Below are positions 25,954 through 33,892 of a stretch of DNA of 64,000 bases, one piece after another. The DNA lies in contig NZ_JAUSXK010000001.1 of NCBI RefSeq assembly GCF_030815955.1, positions 1,178,001 to 1,242,000 on the forward strand, written 5' to 3'. The DNA comes from Microbacterium murale (GTDB lineage Bacteria > Actinomycetota > Actinomycetes > Actinomycetales > Microbacteriaceae). The notes beneath the pieces are model-generated. The model made no database searches. It worked only from the letters and a program-made list of their open reading frames with translations, and was not told where the DNA came from. The position numbers and the translations under genes are program-made. Each line of letters opens with the position of its first letter. The stretch's first letter is position 1.

Positions 25954-27167
25954 CCGACCCGTCCGTCCCGGCGTGCAGCCTCGTCCTCCGCGTACGGCAG
26001 TTCGATGCGCACGCGCCATCCCTGTTGGTGCTGCGGTCCTGCACTCAGTGCTCCTCCTGCGAGGCGTACGCGTTCGGCCATGCCGATGAGGCCGAGCCCG
26101 CTCCCCGGACTCACGGGGCCGGGGCCGCTCCCACCGTCGTCATCGACCGTCACGACGACCTGGTTCGCGCTCCACTCCAGCGCGACCGTGATCCGCCGCG
26201 GGGGCATGGTGTGCCTGACGGCGTTGGTGAGCGCCTCGCGCACGGCATGATGCAGCGCGATGAGCGCATCCGACTCGAGCCTCCGAGGCGCGCCCGTCAC
26301 CTCGAGACGCGTGTCTGTCTCAGTGCTGCGCACGCGGTCGACCAGTCCGTCGATCGCATCGATGTCCGGTACAGGCTCTCGCGGCGCGTCAGCGTCCGCA
26401 GCGATCACGCTTCGCATCCCGCGCAACGCGTCCCGTCCGGTGTCGGTCACGACGCGCAGCGCACGGGTGCTCGCATCCGGATCATCGTTGATGAGAGCGC
26501 GCGCGACATCCGCCTGGGCGATCATCACCGTCATCGAGTGCGCGACGACATCGTGCAGATCACGGTTGATCCGCATCCGCTCGGCAGCGATGGCCTCGCG
26601 GACTCGGGTGCGCTGACGCTCCTCGGCGTATTGACCGCGTTGCCGCTGCAGCAGCCCGATCACCCACGCGGCGGCGATCATCGCAGAGAGGCCGACGAAC
26701 AGCCCCATGCGGATGTCGTCCGCCATGCTGGACGCCGGCGTCCAGGCGATGACGGCGGCTCCCGCCACGCCGACGACGAGCGCACCGAGGGCGAAGGACA
26801 ACGTCCGCAGAGCGACGACCTCGCCGATGCAGAGCAGGTAGGCGAAGGACGACGGGAACAGTGCCGCCGGAGCGCCGGCGACCCCCGCACCTCCTGGCAG
26901 CAGTGCGAGCGCGAGCATGGCGAGGCTGGCAACGGCGAAGGCGGTGACGGGAAGGCGCACGGACACGAGAGACGCGGCGTGCACGAGCGCGAACAATGCG
27001 GTGATCACCGCCGCCGCTGAAGGGTCGGGAATCGCTTGCGCCTGGACGACCGCGATGAGACTTGCCGGCAGCAGAAGCACCGTCATGGCGATCGCCAGGA
27101 TCACATCGGGGCGGTTCAGCACACGCCAGCCGTCGGAATTCGCGTTCTTCCTCGGGGCGCCGGACAC
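25950..27167 (-). CDS. Sensor histidine kinase, DesK/NarX-like (HisKA_3)
   Basis: 405 aa, GTG start. The N-terminal half is about five hydrophobic helices with almost no extracellular loops, suggesting sensing within the membrane. The phospho-acceptor is in the HisKA_3 motif ERMRINRDLHDVVAHSMTVMIAQ. The ATPase N-box is HHAVREALTNAVRHT and the G-box VTVDDDGGSGPGPVSPGSGLGLIGMAERV. It phosphorylates the regulator whose gene overlaps its stop by 4 bp. The stimulus is unknown. A TCACCC-N4-GGGTGA palindrome lies 36-51 bp upstream of the start. Confidence 0.93.
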   Translation of the reverse strand: MSGAPRKNANSDGWRVLNRPDVILAIAMTVLLLPASLIAVVQAQAIPDPSAAAVITALFALVHAASLVSVRLPVTAFAVASLAMLALALLPGGAGVAGAPAALFPSSFAYLLCIGEVVALRTLSFALGALVVGVAGAAVIAWTPASSMADDIRMGLFVGLSAMIAAAWVIGLLQRQRGQYAEERQRTRVREAIAAERMRINRDLHDVVAHSMTVMIAQADVARALINDDPDASTRALRVVTDTGRDALRGMRSVIAADADAPREPVPDIDAIDGLVDRVRSTETDTRLEVTGAPRRLESDALIALHHAVREALTNAVRHTMPPRRITVALEWSANQVVVTVDDDGGSGPGPVSPGSGLGLIGMAERVRLAGGALSAGPQHQQGWRVRIELPYAEDEAARRDGRVG

Positions 27168-27202
27168 GGCCCCATGCTCTCACGGGCGTGGTCGGCGGCG
27201 GA

Positions 27203-27218
27203 TCACCCGAGAGGGTGA
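27203..27218 (-). promoter_or_regulatory. TCACCC-N4-GGGTGA palindrome, copy 2 (upstream of the kinase gene)
   Basis: TCACCCGAGAGGGTGA, with the same 6-bp half-sites and 4-bp spacing as the copy at 25255-25270. It lies 36 bp upstream of the kinase GTG, where a promoter is expected. It predicts autoregulation of the kinase-regulator pair. Confidence 0.65.
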
Positions 27219-27242
27219 ACCGTGCTCAATCCCTGGCAGGGG

Positions 27243-27860
27243 TCACTGCGCGTACCGGCGGCACCATTCGTACATGATCACGGCGCCGGCGGCGCTCGCA
27301 TTGATCGAGCGCGTCGAGCCGTACTGGGTGATCTCGATATGACCGGATGCCGCGGCGATCGCCTCGTCCGTGAGCCCTGGCCCTTCCTGGCCGAACAGCA
27401 GTACGCAGCGCTCGGGGAGCTCAGCACGATCCACCGGCACGGCGCCCTCGACGTTGTCGACCGCGATGATCGGGATGCCCTCAGCGGCAGCCCAGGCGGC
27501 GAACGCGGCGACATCCTCGTGATGCACGACATGCTGATAGCGGTCGGTGACCATGGCGCCGCGCTTGTTCCACCTGCGGCGTCCGATGATGTGAACGGTG
27601 TCGGCGAGGAACGCATTGGCGCTGCGCACGATCGAGCCGATGTTCATGTCGTGCTGCCAGTTCTCGATCGCGACGTGGAACGGATGCCGGTGCGTGTCGA
27701 GGTCTGCGACGATCGCCTCCATGCGCCAGTAGCGATAGCGGTCGATGACGTTGCGGGTGTCGCCGTTCTCCAGCAGCTCCGGGTCGTACTGCTCCCCCTC
27801 CGGCCAGTCGCCGTCCCATGGTCCGAGTCCATGCGTGGTGCGTTCAGGGGTCTCGGTCAC
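27243..27860 (-). CDS. SpoU/TrmH-family RNA 2'-O-methyltransferase
   Basis: 205 aa. The three SPOUT motifs are visible: NIGSIVRSANAFLAD (motif 1), CVLLFGQEGPGLTDEAI (motif 2) and ITQYGSTRSINASAAGAVIMYEW (motif 3), which form the knotted AdoMet site. The N-terminal 60 residues are a polar extension without the usual L30e-like substrate domain. It methylates ribose in tRNA or rRNA. The target base is not predictable here. It is divergent from the DtxR-type gene with 22 bp between starts. Confidence 0.88.
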   Translation of the reverse strand: MTETPERTTHGLGPWDGDWPEGEQYDPELLENGDTRNVIDRYRYWRMEAIVADLDTHRHPFHVAIENWQHDMNIGSIVRSANAFLADTVHIIGRRRWNKRGAMVTDRYQHVVHHEDVAAFAAWAAAEGIPIIAVDNVEGAVPVDRAELPERCVLLFGQEGPGLTDEAIAAASGHIEITQYGSTRSINASAAGAVIMYEWCRRYAQ

Positions 27861-27882
27861 TCAGCCAGCGTAGTCTGGGAGC

Positions 27883-28515
27883 GTGGCATCCCCAGCGGCA
27901 GACGACTACCTGAAGACCGTCTATGCGCACACCGAGTGGCAGGACGCCCCGATCACTCCGTCGCAGCTCGCCGCGAAGCTGGGCATCGCACCATCGAGCG
28001 TGACCGAGATGGTCAAGAAGCTCGCGGCCTCAGGATTGGTCTCGCACGTGCCGTACGGCGCGGTGCGGCTGACGTCCGAGGGCGAGAAGCGCGCACTGTC
28101 GATGGTGCGCCGCCACCGCCTCGTGGAGACATGGCTGGTGAGCGAGTTCGGCTACGGCTGGCACGAGGTGCACGACGAGGCAGAGGTTCTCGAGCACACG
28201 ATCAGCGACCGACTGCTGGAGGGCATCGACGAACGACTCGGCCGACCCCGCTTCGACCCGCACGGTGACGCGATCCCGGATGCCGCGGGCCATGTCGCGC
28301 GCGAACCGTTCGTGCTGCTGGCTCAGGCCGCTGTCGGGCATGAAGGCCGCGTGCTGCGCGTCTCCGACACCGATCCGGACCTCTTGTGCGCCCTGGAGGA
28401 CCTGGGACTCTCGGTGTCTTCCGTCGTACGTGTCACCGAGGGCGGAATCGAGATCGACGGCGTCGCGGTCACACTGCCGGAAGGCGCCGTCGAAGTCGTC
28501 TGGCTCAGCGCGTAG
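27883..28515 (+). CDS. DtxR/MntR-family metal-dependent transcriptional regulator
   Basis: 210 aa, GTG start only 22 bp from the divergent methyltransferase start. N-terminal winged helix: ADDYLKTVYAHTEW, SQLAAKLGIAPSSVTEMVKKLAASGLV. The metal-binding and dimerisation domain follows (RRHRLVETWLVSEFGYGWHEVHDEAEVLEHTISDRLLEGID), with the His/Glu/Asp ligands typical of the family. A C-terminal FeoA/SH3-like domain (LLAQAAVGHEGRVLRVSD onward) is also present. Fe2+ or Mn2+ homeostasis is the likely role. A TAGTCT -10-like box lies just upstream, so the mRNA may have a very short leader. Confidence 0.9.
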   Translation: MASPAADDYLKTVYAHTEWQDAPITPSQLAAKLGIAPSSVTEMVKKLAASGLVSHVPYGAVRLTSEGEKRALSMVRRHRLVETWLVSEFGYGWHEVHDEAEVLEHTISDRLLEGIDERLGRPRFDPHGDAIPDAAGHVAREPFVLLAQAAVGHEGRVLRVSDTDPDLLCALEDLGLSVSSVVRVTEGGIEIDGVAVTLPEGAVEVVWLSA

Positions 28516-28569
28516 CATCCGTCACGAAGCACGCGAAGTCGCGCCCGGCCCTGCGAGTCGGGCAGACGA

Positions 28570-29301
28570 TCAGCGCAGCGCGTGTGCGATCTGCTCGGCC
28601 GTCTGTCTCAGGAGAGGGACATGCCCCTCCAGCTGTGTGAGGTCGTGGACCATGCGCAGCGCAGTGATCGATACGGCCCCGACGACGCCCGCCGCGGTCG
28701 TGATGGGTACCGCGACGCAGTTCACGATGTCCTCGAACTCGCCCTGGTCGACAGCCCATCCGCGAGCCGACGTCTTCTCGAGTTCTGCGTCGAGCTCAGC
28801 CCTGGTGGTCAGCGTCTGCGCGGTGTGACGAGTCCAGTCGGCACCGGCGAGCACATCGTCGCGGCGCTTCTGCGGCAACCCGGCGAGGATCGCCTTGCCC
28901 ACTGCGCTGCGATTCGGATGCACCGGTGATCCGACACGCGAGTACAGCCGCACCCGTCGCGGATCCTCGACCTTGTCGACGTAGAAGATCTCATCACCGA
29001 CGAGCCCCGCGACGTGCACGGTATTGCCGACCACGCGATGCAGTTGGCGCACAGGCACGTGCGCCGCCTCCTTCAGTGCGACATCCTCCAGAGCGGCGGC
29101 ACCGAGCACGGCCAGACGGAATGCGACGGCATACGTACCGTCGTCCCGCCTGCGAACGAAACCGACCTTCTGCAGCGTCTGCAGCTCACGGAACATCGTC
29201 GAACGGTGGATGCCGAACTCCAGTGCGAGAGGAGAGACGGCCTTGGGTTCTTCAGCGAGTGAATCGAGGATGGCCGCAGCACGTTCGACGCTCTGCGACA
29301 T
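28570..29301 (-). CDS. IclR-family transcriptional regulator
   Basis: 243 aa. N-terminal winged helix (VERAAAILDSLAEEPKAVSPLALEFGIHRSTMFRELQTLQKVGFVRR) and C-terminal effector-binding domain (HVAGLVGDEIFYVDKVED; GSPVHPNRSAVGKAILAGLP; GWAVDQGEFEDIVNCVAVPI). It lies 44 bp downstream of the PLP-dependent D-amino-acid enzyme gene on the same strand. It probably controls that gene and the divergent KDPG aldolase gene through the dyads at 30675-30723. The effector is unknown, perhaps a keto-acid intermediate. Confidence 0.9.
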   Translation of the reverse strand: MSQSVERAAAILDSLAEEPKAVSPLALEFGIHRSTMFRELQTLQKVGFVRRRDDGTYAVAFRLAVLGAAALEDVALKEAAHVPVRQLHRVVGNTVHVAGLVGDEIFYVDKVEDPRRVRLYSRVGSPVHPNRSAVGKAILAGLPQKRRDDVLAGADWTRHTAQTLTTRAELDAELEKTSARGWAVDQGEFEDIVNCVAVPITTAAGVVGAVSITALRMVHDLTQLEGHVPLLRQTAEQIAHALR

Positions 29302-29345
29302 CTAAACCACGTCCTCTCGGCGCAGTCCGCGCCCGCCCTCCGTCA

Positions 29346-30638
29346 TCAGAAGAAGGTGTGGATCAGGTCGACGACAACGTCGGAGTCCACCGATTCGACG
29401 ACCGGCAGCACCGTCCACTTGTCGAAGGCGGTGCACGGGTGCGAGAGTCCGAGGCGCACGAGGTCGCCGATCGCGAGATTGCCACCGTCTTCGAGACGCA
29501 CGTAGCTGTGCTGGTCGTTCATCGCGGAGATGGATGCCCCTGGCAGGGGCTGCCACGCGGCACCCAGCTGCGAACTCATCGCACGAGGGATCGGGAGCCC
29601 CTCGTCGAACGGGAAGTCGCGCTTGCCTCCGTCGATCAGCGCCAGGCCGGGCTCGGGGTGCGAGACAACACGGCCGACGCCGAACATGCCGGGGACGAAG
29701 CGAGGCTCATCGTCGCTCATGCGCGCCTCATCGAACGGCGAGATGCCACGGTAGAAGCCGTCGTCGTGCACGATGTAGGCACCGGAACGCAACGTGAACA
29801 GCGTGCGACCTCCGCCGGGGCGCTCCGCGGCGTCCGCGGCGGCGCCCGCCTCCGCGAACACCTCGGCGACGAGATCGAAATAGGCACTGCCGCCCGCTGT
29901 GACGTACACGTCGCCGCCGTCGTAGAGATGACTGATGCCCTCGTGCAACTCGACCTGACGGCGCAGGTAGGTCTCGACCGCGTCGATCGCGCGCACGCTG
30001 CGATCATGCGCGAGAGATCCCTCGTAACCGGCGACGCCGGCGAGCCGGAGCACATCGGATGCCGCGATGCGTTCGGCGATCTTGATCGCCTCATCGATCG
30101 TTCGGGCACCGGTACGGCCGCCTTCGCCCCCGAGCTCGACCAGCACATCGACCTTGCGCTGCGCGGCCGCATCGCGCAGCGGAGCCTCCATCGCCTCCAC
30201 AGTCGCGATCGAGTCGGCCCAGCAGACGAAGCGGAACTCGATATCGGCGAGTTCACCGGCGAGATAGCGCAGGGAGTGCGCATCGACGGCGGCGTTGGCC
30301 AACATGATCGACGAGACGCCGAACGTGCGGGCGGTGCGCACCTGCCCCATCGTGGCGAGAGTGATGCCGAGGGAGCCGGCATCCATCTGGCGCTGCCAGA
30401 GAGCCGGAGCCATGGTGGTCTTGCCGTGCGGCATGAGTTCGAGACCGCGCTCTGCGCACCAGTTCGCCATGACCTCGACGTTGTGCCGCATCGCGGTGTC
30501 ATCGAGCACCACCAGGGGCGTCCAGAACTCGGACAGTCGAGGACCGGATGCCAGAAACTCCGCCGTCGTCATCCCTACGGCTCGCTCAGGCAGGCCCTTG
30601 TGCCGCGCAGTCAGTCGAATCTCGGCGATCTCGTTCAT
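29346..30638 (-). CDS. PLP-dependent D-amino-acid deaminase / D-threonine aldolase-like enzyme
   Basis: 430 aa from the ATG at 30638 (GAAGGA ribosome site 7 bp before). Alanine racemase-type fold III enzyme: the N-terminal LMPHGKTTMAPALWQRQMDAG has the PLP-binding Lys. Interior YEGSLAHDRS and ISHLYDGGDVYVTAGGS follow. The C-terminal metal-site region has IDGGKRDFPFDEGLP, HSYVRLED and SHPCTAFDKW. These are features of the DSD1/D-threonine aldolase group, which needs a divalent metal and breaks down D-amino acids or beta-hydroxy-D-amino acids. The substrate is not settled. The neighbouring KDPG aldolase suggests a joint pathway through 2-keto acids. Confidence 0.85.
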   Translation of the reverse strand: MNEIAEIRLTARHKGLPERAVGMTTAEFLASGPRLSEFWTPLVVLDDTAMRHNVEVMANWCAERGLELMPHGKTTMAPALWQRQMDAGSLGITLATMGQVRTARTFGVSSIMLANAAVDAHSLRYLAGELADIEFRFVCWADSIATVEAMEAPLRDAAAQRKVDVLVELGGEGGRTGARTIDEAIKIAERIAASDVLRLAGVAGYEGSLAHDRSVRAIDAVETYLRRQVELHEGISHLYDGGDVYVTAGGSAYFDLVAEVFAEAGAAADAAERPGGGRTLFTLRSGAYIVHDDGFYRGISPFDEARMSDDEPRFVPGMFGVGRVVSHPEPGLALIDGGKRDFPFDEGLPIPRAMSSQLGAAWQPLPGASISAMNDQHSYVRLEDGGNLAIGDLVRLGLSHPCTAFDKWTVLPVVESVDSDVVVDLIHTFF

Positions 30639-30674
30639 CTGTCGTCCTTCCGCGTTCATCCAGATGTGCATATG

Positions 30675-30692
30675 CTGCAACGTGAATTGCAG
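30675..30692. promoter_or_regulatory. CTGCAA-N6-TTGCAG dyad, candidate IclR operator
   Basis: A perfect 6-bp inverted repeat lies 37 bp upstream of the PLP-enzyme start and 96 bp upstream of the aldolase start, in the 149-bp divergent gap. The 6-bp spacing is in the range used by IclR-family boxes. It is unproven. Confidence 0.5.
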
Positions 30693-30710
30693 TTGGCGCT
30701 CACTCTGGTC

Positions 30711-30723
30711 ACACTCGAAGTGT
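30711..30723. promoter_or_regulatory. ACACT-CGA-AGTGT dyad in the same divergent gap
   Basis: A short perfect palindrome 18 bp from the CTGCAA dyad and nearer to the KDPG-aldolase gene. It may be a second site for the IclR regulator or for another protein. Confidence 0.4.
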
Positions 30724-30787
30724 AGTCGCGCTCCTGTCGCGACTCATCCGTGCTCTTCAAGGCAGCGCTCCCGAAAGGCGACACCCC

Positions 30788-31393
30788 GTGCTCGACAACT
30801 CCTCTTTCGCAACCCTCTTCGGCGATGTCCCCCTGATGGCGATCCTGCGCGGCATGGGCGCGGAGCGCACACTCGCAGTCGCCACAGCCGCCTGGGATCT
30901 CGGCATCACGAGCGTCGAGGTTCCGGTGCAGACGCCGGCCGATGTCGAGGCGCTGCGAGTGCTGGCCGAGGCCGCCAGGGAGCGCGGGCTGACGGTCGGC
31001 GCAGGCACGGTCATCTCCGTCGAGCATGTGCACCAGGCTGCAGACGCCGGCGCTTCCTTCACGGTGAGCCCTGGCTTCGACCTCGAGGTCGTGAAGGCCT
31101 CCCACGATGCCGGGATGCCGGCGCTCCCCGGCGTCGCCACCGCCACGGACGTGCAGCTCGCGATGAAGTCCGGTCTCACATGGCTCAAGGCCTTCCCGGC
31201 GTCGCTGCTCGGACCCGGCTGGTTCAAGGCGATGTCCGGCCCCTTCCCGCAGGCGAACTTCGTCGCGACCGGCGGCATGGATTCGACCAACGCCGCGCAG
31301 TTCCTCGACGCGGGCGTGCGCGTGGTCGCCGTCGGCTCCGCGTTGGAAGATTCCGCTCAGCTCCCGGCGCTCGCGAGCCTGCTCCGCGGGTAG
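30788..31393 (+). CDS. eda: 2-dehydro-3-deoxy-phosphogluconate (KDPG)/KHG-type aldolase
   Basis: 201 aa, GTG start with GAAAGG before it. Class I aldolase fold: the general-base Glu in GITSVEVPVQTP, the GAGTVI loop, FTVSPGFDLEVV, and the Schiff-base Lys in TWLKAFPASLLGPGWFKAMSGPFP. It splits a 2-keto-3-deoxy-6-phospho sugar acid into pyruvate and glyceraldehyde-3-phosphate. The true substrate may be KDPG, KDPGal or 4-hydroxy-2-ketoglutarate. No Entner-Doudoroff dehydratase gene is in the window. It is divergent from the PLP enzyme and likely co-regulated. Confidence 0.88.
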   Translation: MLDNSSFATLFGDVPLMAILRGMGAERTLAVATAAWDLGITSVEVPVQTPADVEALRVLAEAARERGLTVGAGTVISVEHVHQAADAGASFTVSPGFDLEVVKASHDAGMPALPGVATATDVQLAMKSGLTWLKAFPASLLGPGWFKAMSGPFPQANFVATGGMDSTNAAQFLDAGVRVVAVGSALEDSAQLPALASLLRG

Positions 31394-31418
31394 CATCCGC
31401 GACCAATAGGCTGAGCAC

Positions 31419-32210
31419 ATGGCTGAACGCTCTGAGATCGAATGCTGGCTCACCGACATGGACGGCGTGCTCGTCCATGAGAACGACGCCATCCCGGGTG
31501 CCGCCGAACTGCTCGCCGGTTGGGAAGCCGCCGGCATCCCGTATCTGGTGCTGACCAACAACTCGATCTTCACCGCCCGTGATCTCTCGGCGCGCCTGCG
31601 CTCCAGCGGACTGCACGTGCCGGAGGACCGGATCTGGACGTCTGCGCTCGCCACCGCCGCGTTCCTCGAGCAGCAGCTCCCCGGCGGCTCGGCATTCGTC
31701 ATCGGCGAGGCCGGCATCCTCACGGCTCTGCACGACGCCGGATTCGTCATGACGGAGACGAGCCCGGACTTCGTCGTCGTCGGCGAGACGCGCAACTACT
31801 CGTTCGAAGCGATCACCAAGGCGATCCGGCTGATCAACGGCGGCGCGCGATTCATCGCCACGAACCCGGATGCCACCGGCCCCAGCGTCGACGGGCCGAT
31901 GCCGGCGACCGGCGCCATCTCCGCGCTGATCACCAAGGCCACCGGCAAAGAGCCGTATGTCGTCGGCAAGCCGAATCCGATGATGTTCCGTTCGGCGTTG
32001 AACAAGATCGGCGCACACTCGAAGCGCACCGGCATGATCGGTGATCGGATGGACACCGACGTCGTCGCAGGCATCGAAGCCGGCCTGCACACGGTACTCG
32101 TGCTAACGGGGATCAGCGACCAGGTCGAGATCGAGAAGTACCCGTTCCGCCCTGACGAGATCGTGAACTCGGTCGCCGATCTGCTGCCGTCTGGTTCGTC
32201 GGAAGGCTGA
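31419..32210 (+). CDS. HAD-IIA family phosphatase (NagD-like)
   Basis: 263 aa. HAD motif I in CWLTDMDGVLVHENDAI, motif II in YLVLTNNSIFT, motif III Lys and motif IV in VGKPNPMMFRSAL and MIGDRMDTDVVAGIEAGLHTVLVLTG. The C2 cap between them is typical of NagD / 4-nitrophenylphosphatases, which dephosphorylate small sugar or nucleotide phosphates. It starts 25 bp after the KDPG aldolase stop, so probably the same transcript. It may clear phosphorylated dead-end metabolites of that pathway. Confidence 0.9.
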   Translation: MAERSEIECWLTDMDGVLVHENDAIPGAAELLAGWEAAGIPYLVLTNNSIFTARDLSARLRSSGLHVPEDRIWTSALATAAFLEQQLPGGSAFVIGEAGILTALHDAGFVMTETSPDFVVVGETRNYSFEAITKAIRLINGGARFIATNPDATGPSVDGPMPATGAISALITKATGKEPYVVGKPNPMMFRSALNKIGAHSKRTGMIGDRMDTDVVAGIEAGLHTVLVLTGISDQVEIEKYPFRPDEIVNSVADLLPSGSSEG

Positions 32211-32214
32211 CGCC

Positions 32215-32379
32215 ATGAACCAGAGCGATCTGCTCTTCCTCGTGATGCTGCTGATCGGGCTCACCACGTTGACAGTCATCATCGTGCAGTTCGTCCGATC
32301 CCGCCGACGCGGACCGGGCGATGACGATCGCGGCGGCAACTGGTGGGAAGGCCCCTGGGACGACGACCGGAAGGGCTGA
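32215..32379 (+). CDS. Small single-helix membrane protein (54 aa)
   Basis: The ATG lies 4 bp after the HAD stop. One hydrophobic helix (LLFLVMLLIGLTTLTVIIVQF) is followed by a basic RSRRRG stop-transfer cluster, then a Trp-, Gly- and Asp-rich tail (WWEGPWDDDRKG) predicted to be cytoplasmic. Codon bias matches neighbours. No family is recognised. It could be a regulatory microprotein or a piece of an envelope complex. It is too short for homology-free function assignment. Confidence 0.6.
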   Translation: MNQSDLLFLVMLLIGLTTLTVIIVQFVRSRRRGPGDDDRGGNWWEGPWDDDRKG

Positions 32380-32435
32380 GCGGTATCCGTCGCGCGACGG
32401 ATGTCACCGTCCCGTGAGTTTGGGAGGCTGAGGGC

Positions 32436-33818
32436 ATGGCCACCCACACCGTCACTCAGAAGACTCAGAACTCGGTCACTCGTCCTGCTCGCGGCATCCG
32501 CTCTCTTCTCGCGCTGGTCGTCACGTCTGTCCTCGTGATAATCGTCACCGCCTGCACACCGGATCCGCAGCCGTCTGCCGATTCGGTCGAGATCCCAGAC
32601 ACTGCCGTGGGCGCACAGGTGCAGTGGGTCCTGGACGAGATCAACAGCGAAGAACTCAGCGCAGACGATGACTTGGAGGCGCGGTTCGACCCCTCGTTCT
32701 TCGAGAGCCTGACTGTGCCCGAACTGCGTACGATCCTCGAAGACCTCCGCGCCGCACAACCGTGGATACCGACCGCGTACGAAGGGGACGATACGCAAGC
32801 TAAGGCCACGATCGAGTCGGCGGCGGCAACGTACGACATGAGCGTGTCAGCGTCCGGTGAAGGCTTGATGAACGGCCTCTTCTTCGCCGCGCCGAAGCCC
32901 GAGCGCACTCCCGTCACGAGCTGGAAGGCACTGCAATCGCAGCTCGAGGACGCACCGTATGAGGTGTCGCTTCAGGTCCGCGAAGTCGGAGCAGCTGAGC
33001 CTGACATCCTGATCGGCGACACCGGATCTTCCCCGATCGGCTCGATCATCAAGCTGTATGTACTCGGGGCCGTCGTCGACGCCATCGATTCGGGGGCCCT
33101 GACGTGGGAGTCGCCGCTCACGATCGATGCGGAGGTGCGGAGCCTTCCGACGGGTGAGCTGCAGGACCTGCCGGACGGCTCGACAGTCACCGTGCTGGAG
33201 GCTGCACAGAAGATGATAGCGATCAGCGACAACACCGCCACCGACCTCCTGATCCGCGCAGTGGGAAGGGACGCAGTCTCCGCAGCGCTCACTGATATGG
33301 GCCATGCCTCGCCGGAAGACAATGCGCCGTTGCTCACGACGCGCGAACTGTTCTGGATCGGCTGGGGAGACGAGGGGCTGCGGGAATCCTGGGCGGAAGC
33401 GGATGCCGTAGAACGTGAAGCGCTTCTCGGCGAGGTCCCCGCTGGTGTGCCCGACGGAAACTCGGTCGACTGGTCGGTCGCCGCGTGGCAGTCCGGAGTG
33501 GAATGGTTCGCCACGCACGATGACCTCGTCCGCGCACACATCGCGCTGCAGGAACGTGCAACCACAGCCGCCGGCGCGCCCATTCGCGACATCCTCTCCG
33601 CGAACCCGGGCGTCACGTTCGGCGACGAGTGGACCTACGTCGGCTTCAAGGGAGGAAGCTCGATGGGCGCGCTGGCGGGCTCGTGGTATCTCGAGCGAGC
33701 GGATGCTGCACCCGTGGTGCTCACGATCCTCGCTCGTTCGGACGACCCGCAAGCCTTGGCTGACCCGGTGTCAGTGCTGGGATACGCAGAGGATGCTGCC
33801 GCGCTTCTGGCGGAATGA
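32436..33818 (+). CDS. Class A beta-lactamase-type serine hydrolase lipoprotein
   Basis: 460 aa. A basic N-terminus, a hydrophobic helix and a lipobox-like VTAC put Cys40 at the membrane face. A roughly 120-residue unknown domain precedes the hydrolase. Catalytic set intact: SIIK (S203, K206), SDN (264-266) and a KGG third motif (FKGGSSMG). The closest family name is 'serine hydrolase'. A cell-wall (D,D-peptidase or beta-lactamase) role is inferred from export and motifs. It is full length, unlike the motif-poor relative at 17961-18878. Confidence 0.85.
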   Translation: MATHTVTQKTQNSVTRPARGIRSLLALVVTSVLVIIVTACTPDPQPSADSVEIPDTAVGAQVQWVLDEINSEELSADDDLEARFDPSFFESLTVPELRTILEDLRAAQPWIPTAYEGDDTQAKATIESAAATYDMSVSASGEGLMNGLFFAAPKPERTPVTSWKALQSQLEDAPYEVSLQVREVGAAEPDILIGDTGSSPIGSIIKLYVLGAVVDAIDSGALTWESPLTIDAEVRSLPTGELQDLPDGSTVTVLEAAQKMIAISDNTATDLLIRAVGRDAVSAALTDMGHASPEDNAPLLTTRELFWIGWGDEGLRESWAEADAVEREALLGEVPAGVPDGNSVDWSVAAWQSGVEWFATHDDLVRAHIALQERATTAAGAPIRDILSANPGVTFGDEWTYVGFKGGSSMGALAGSWYLERADAAPVVLTILARSDDPQALADPVSVLGYAEDAAALLAE

Positions 33819-33892
33819 GAAGAGTTTCATCATGACCCCGGACACGAACAGCACCTCGCCCCAGAGACACCTGTGACGAGGAAGGGCTGAGG

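Noticed and set aside
27840..27860. Extra copy of the GAGACCCC repeat within the TrmH gene start
   Set aside because: The match is in coding sequence (MTETPER), is short, and has no inverted partner.
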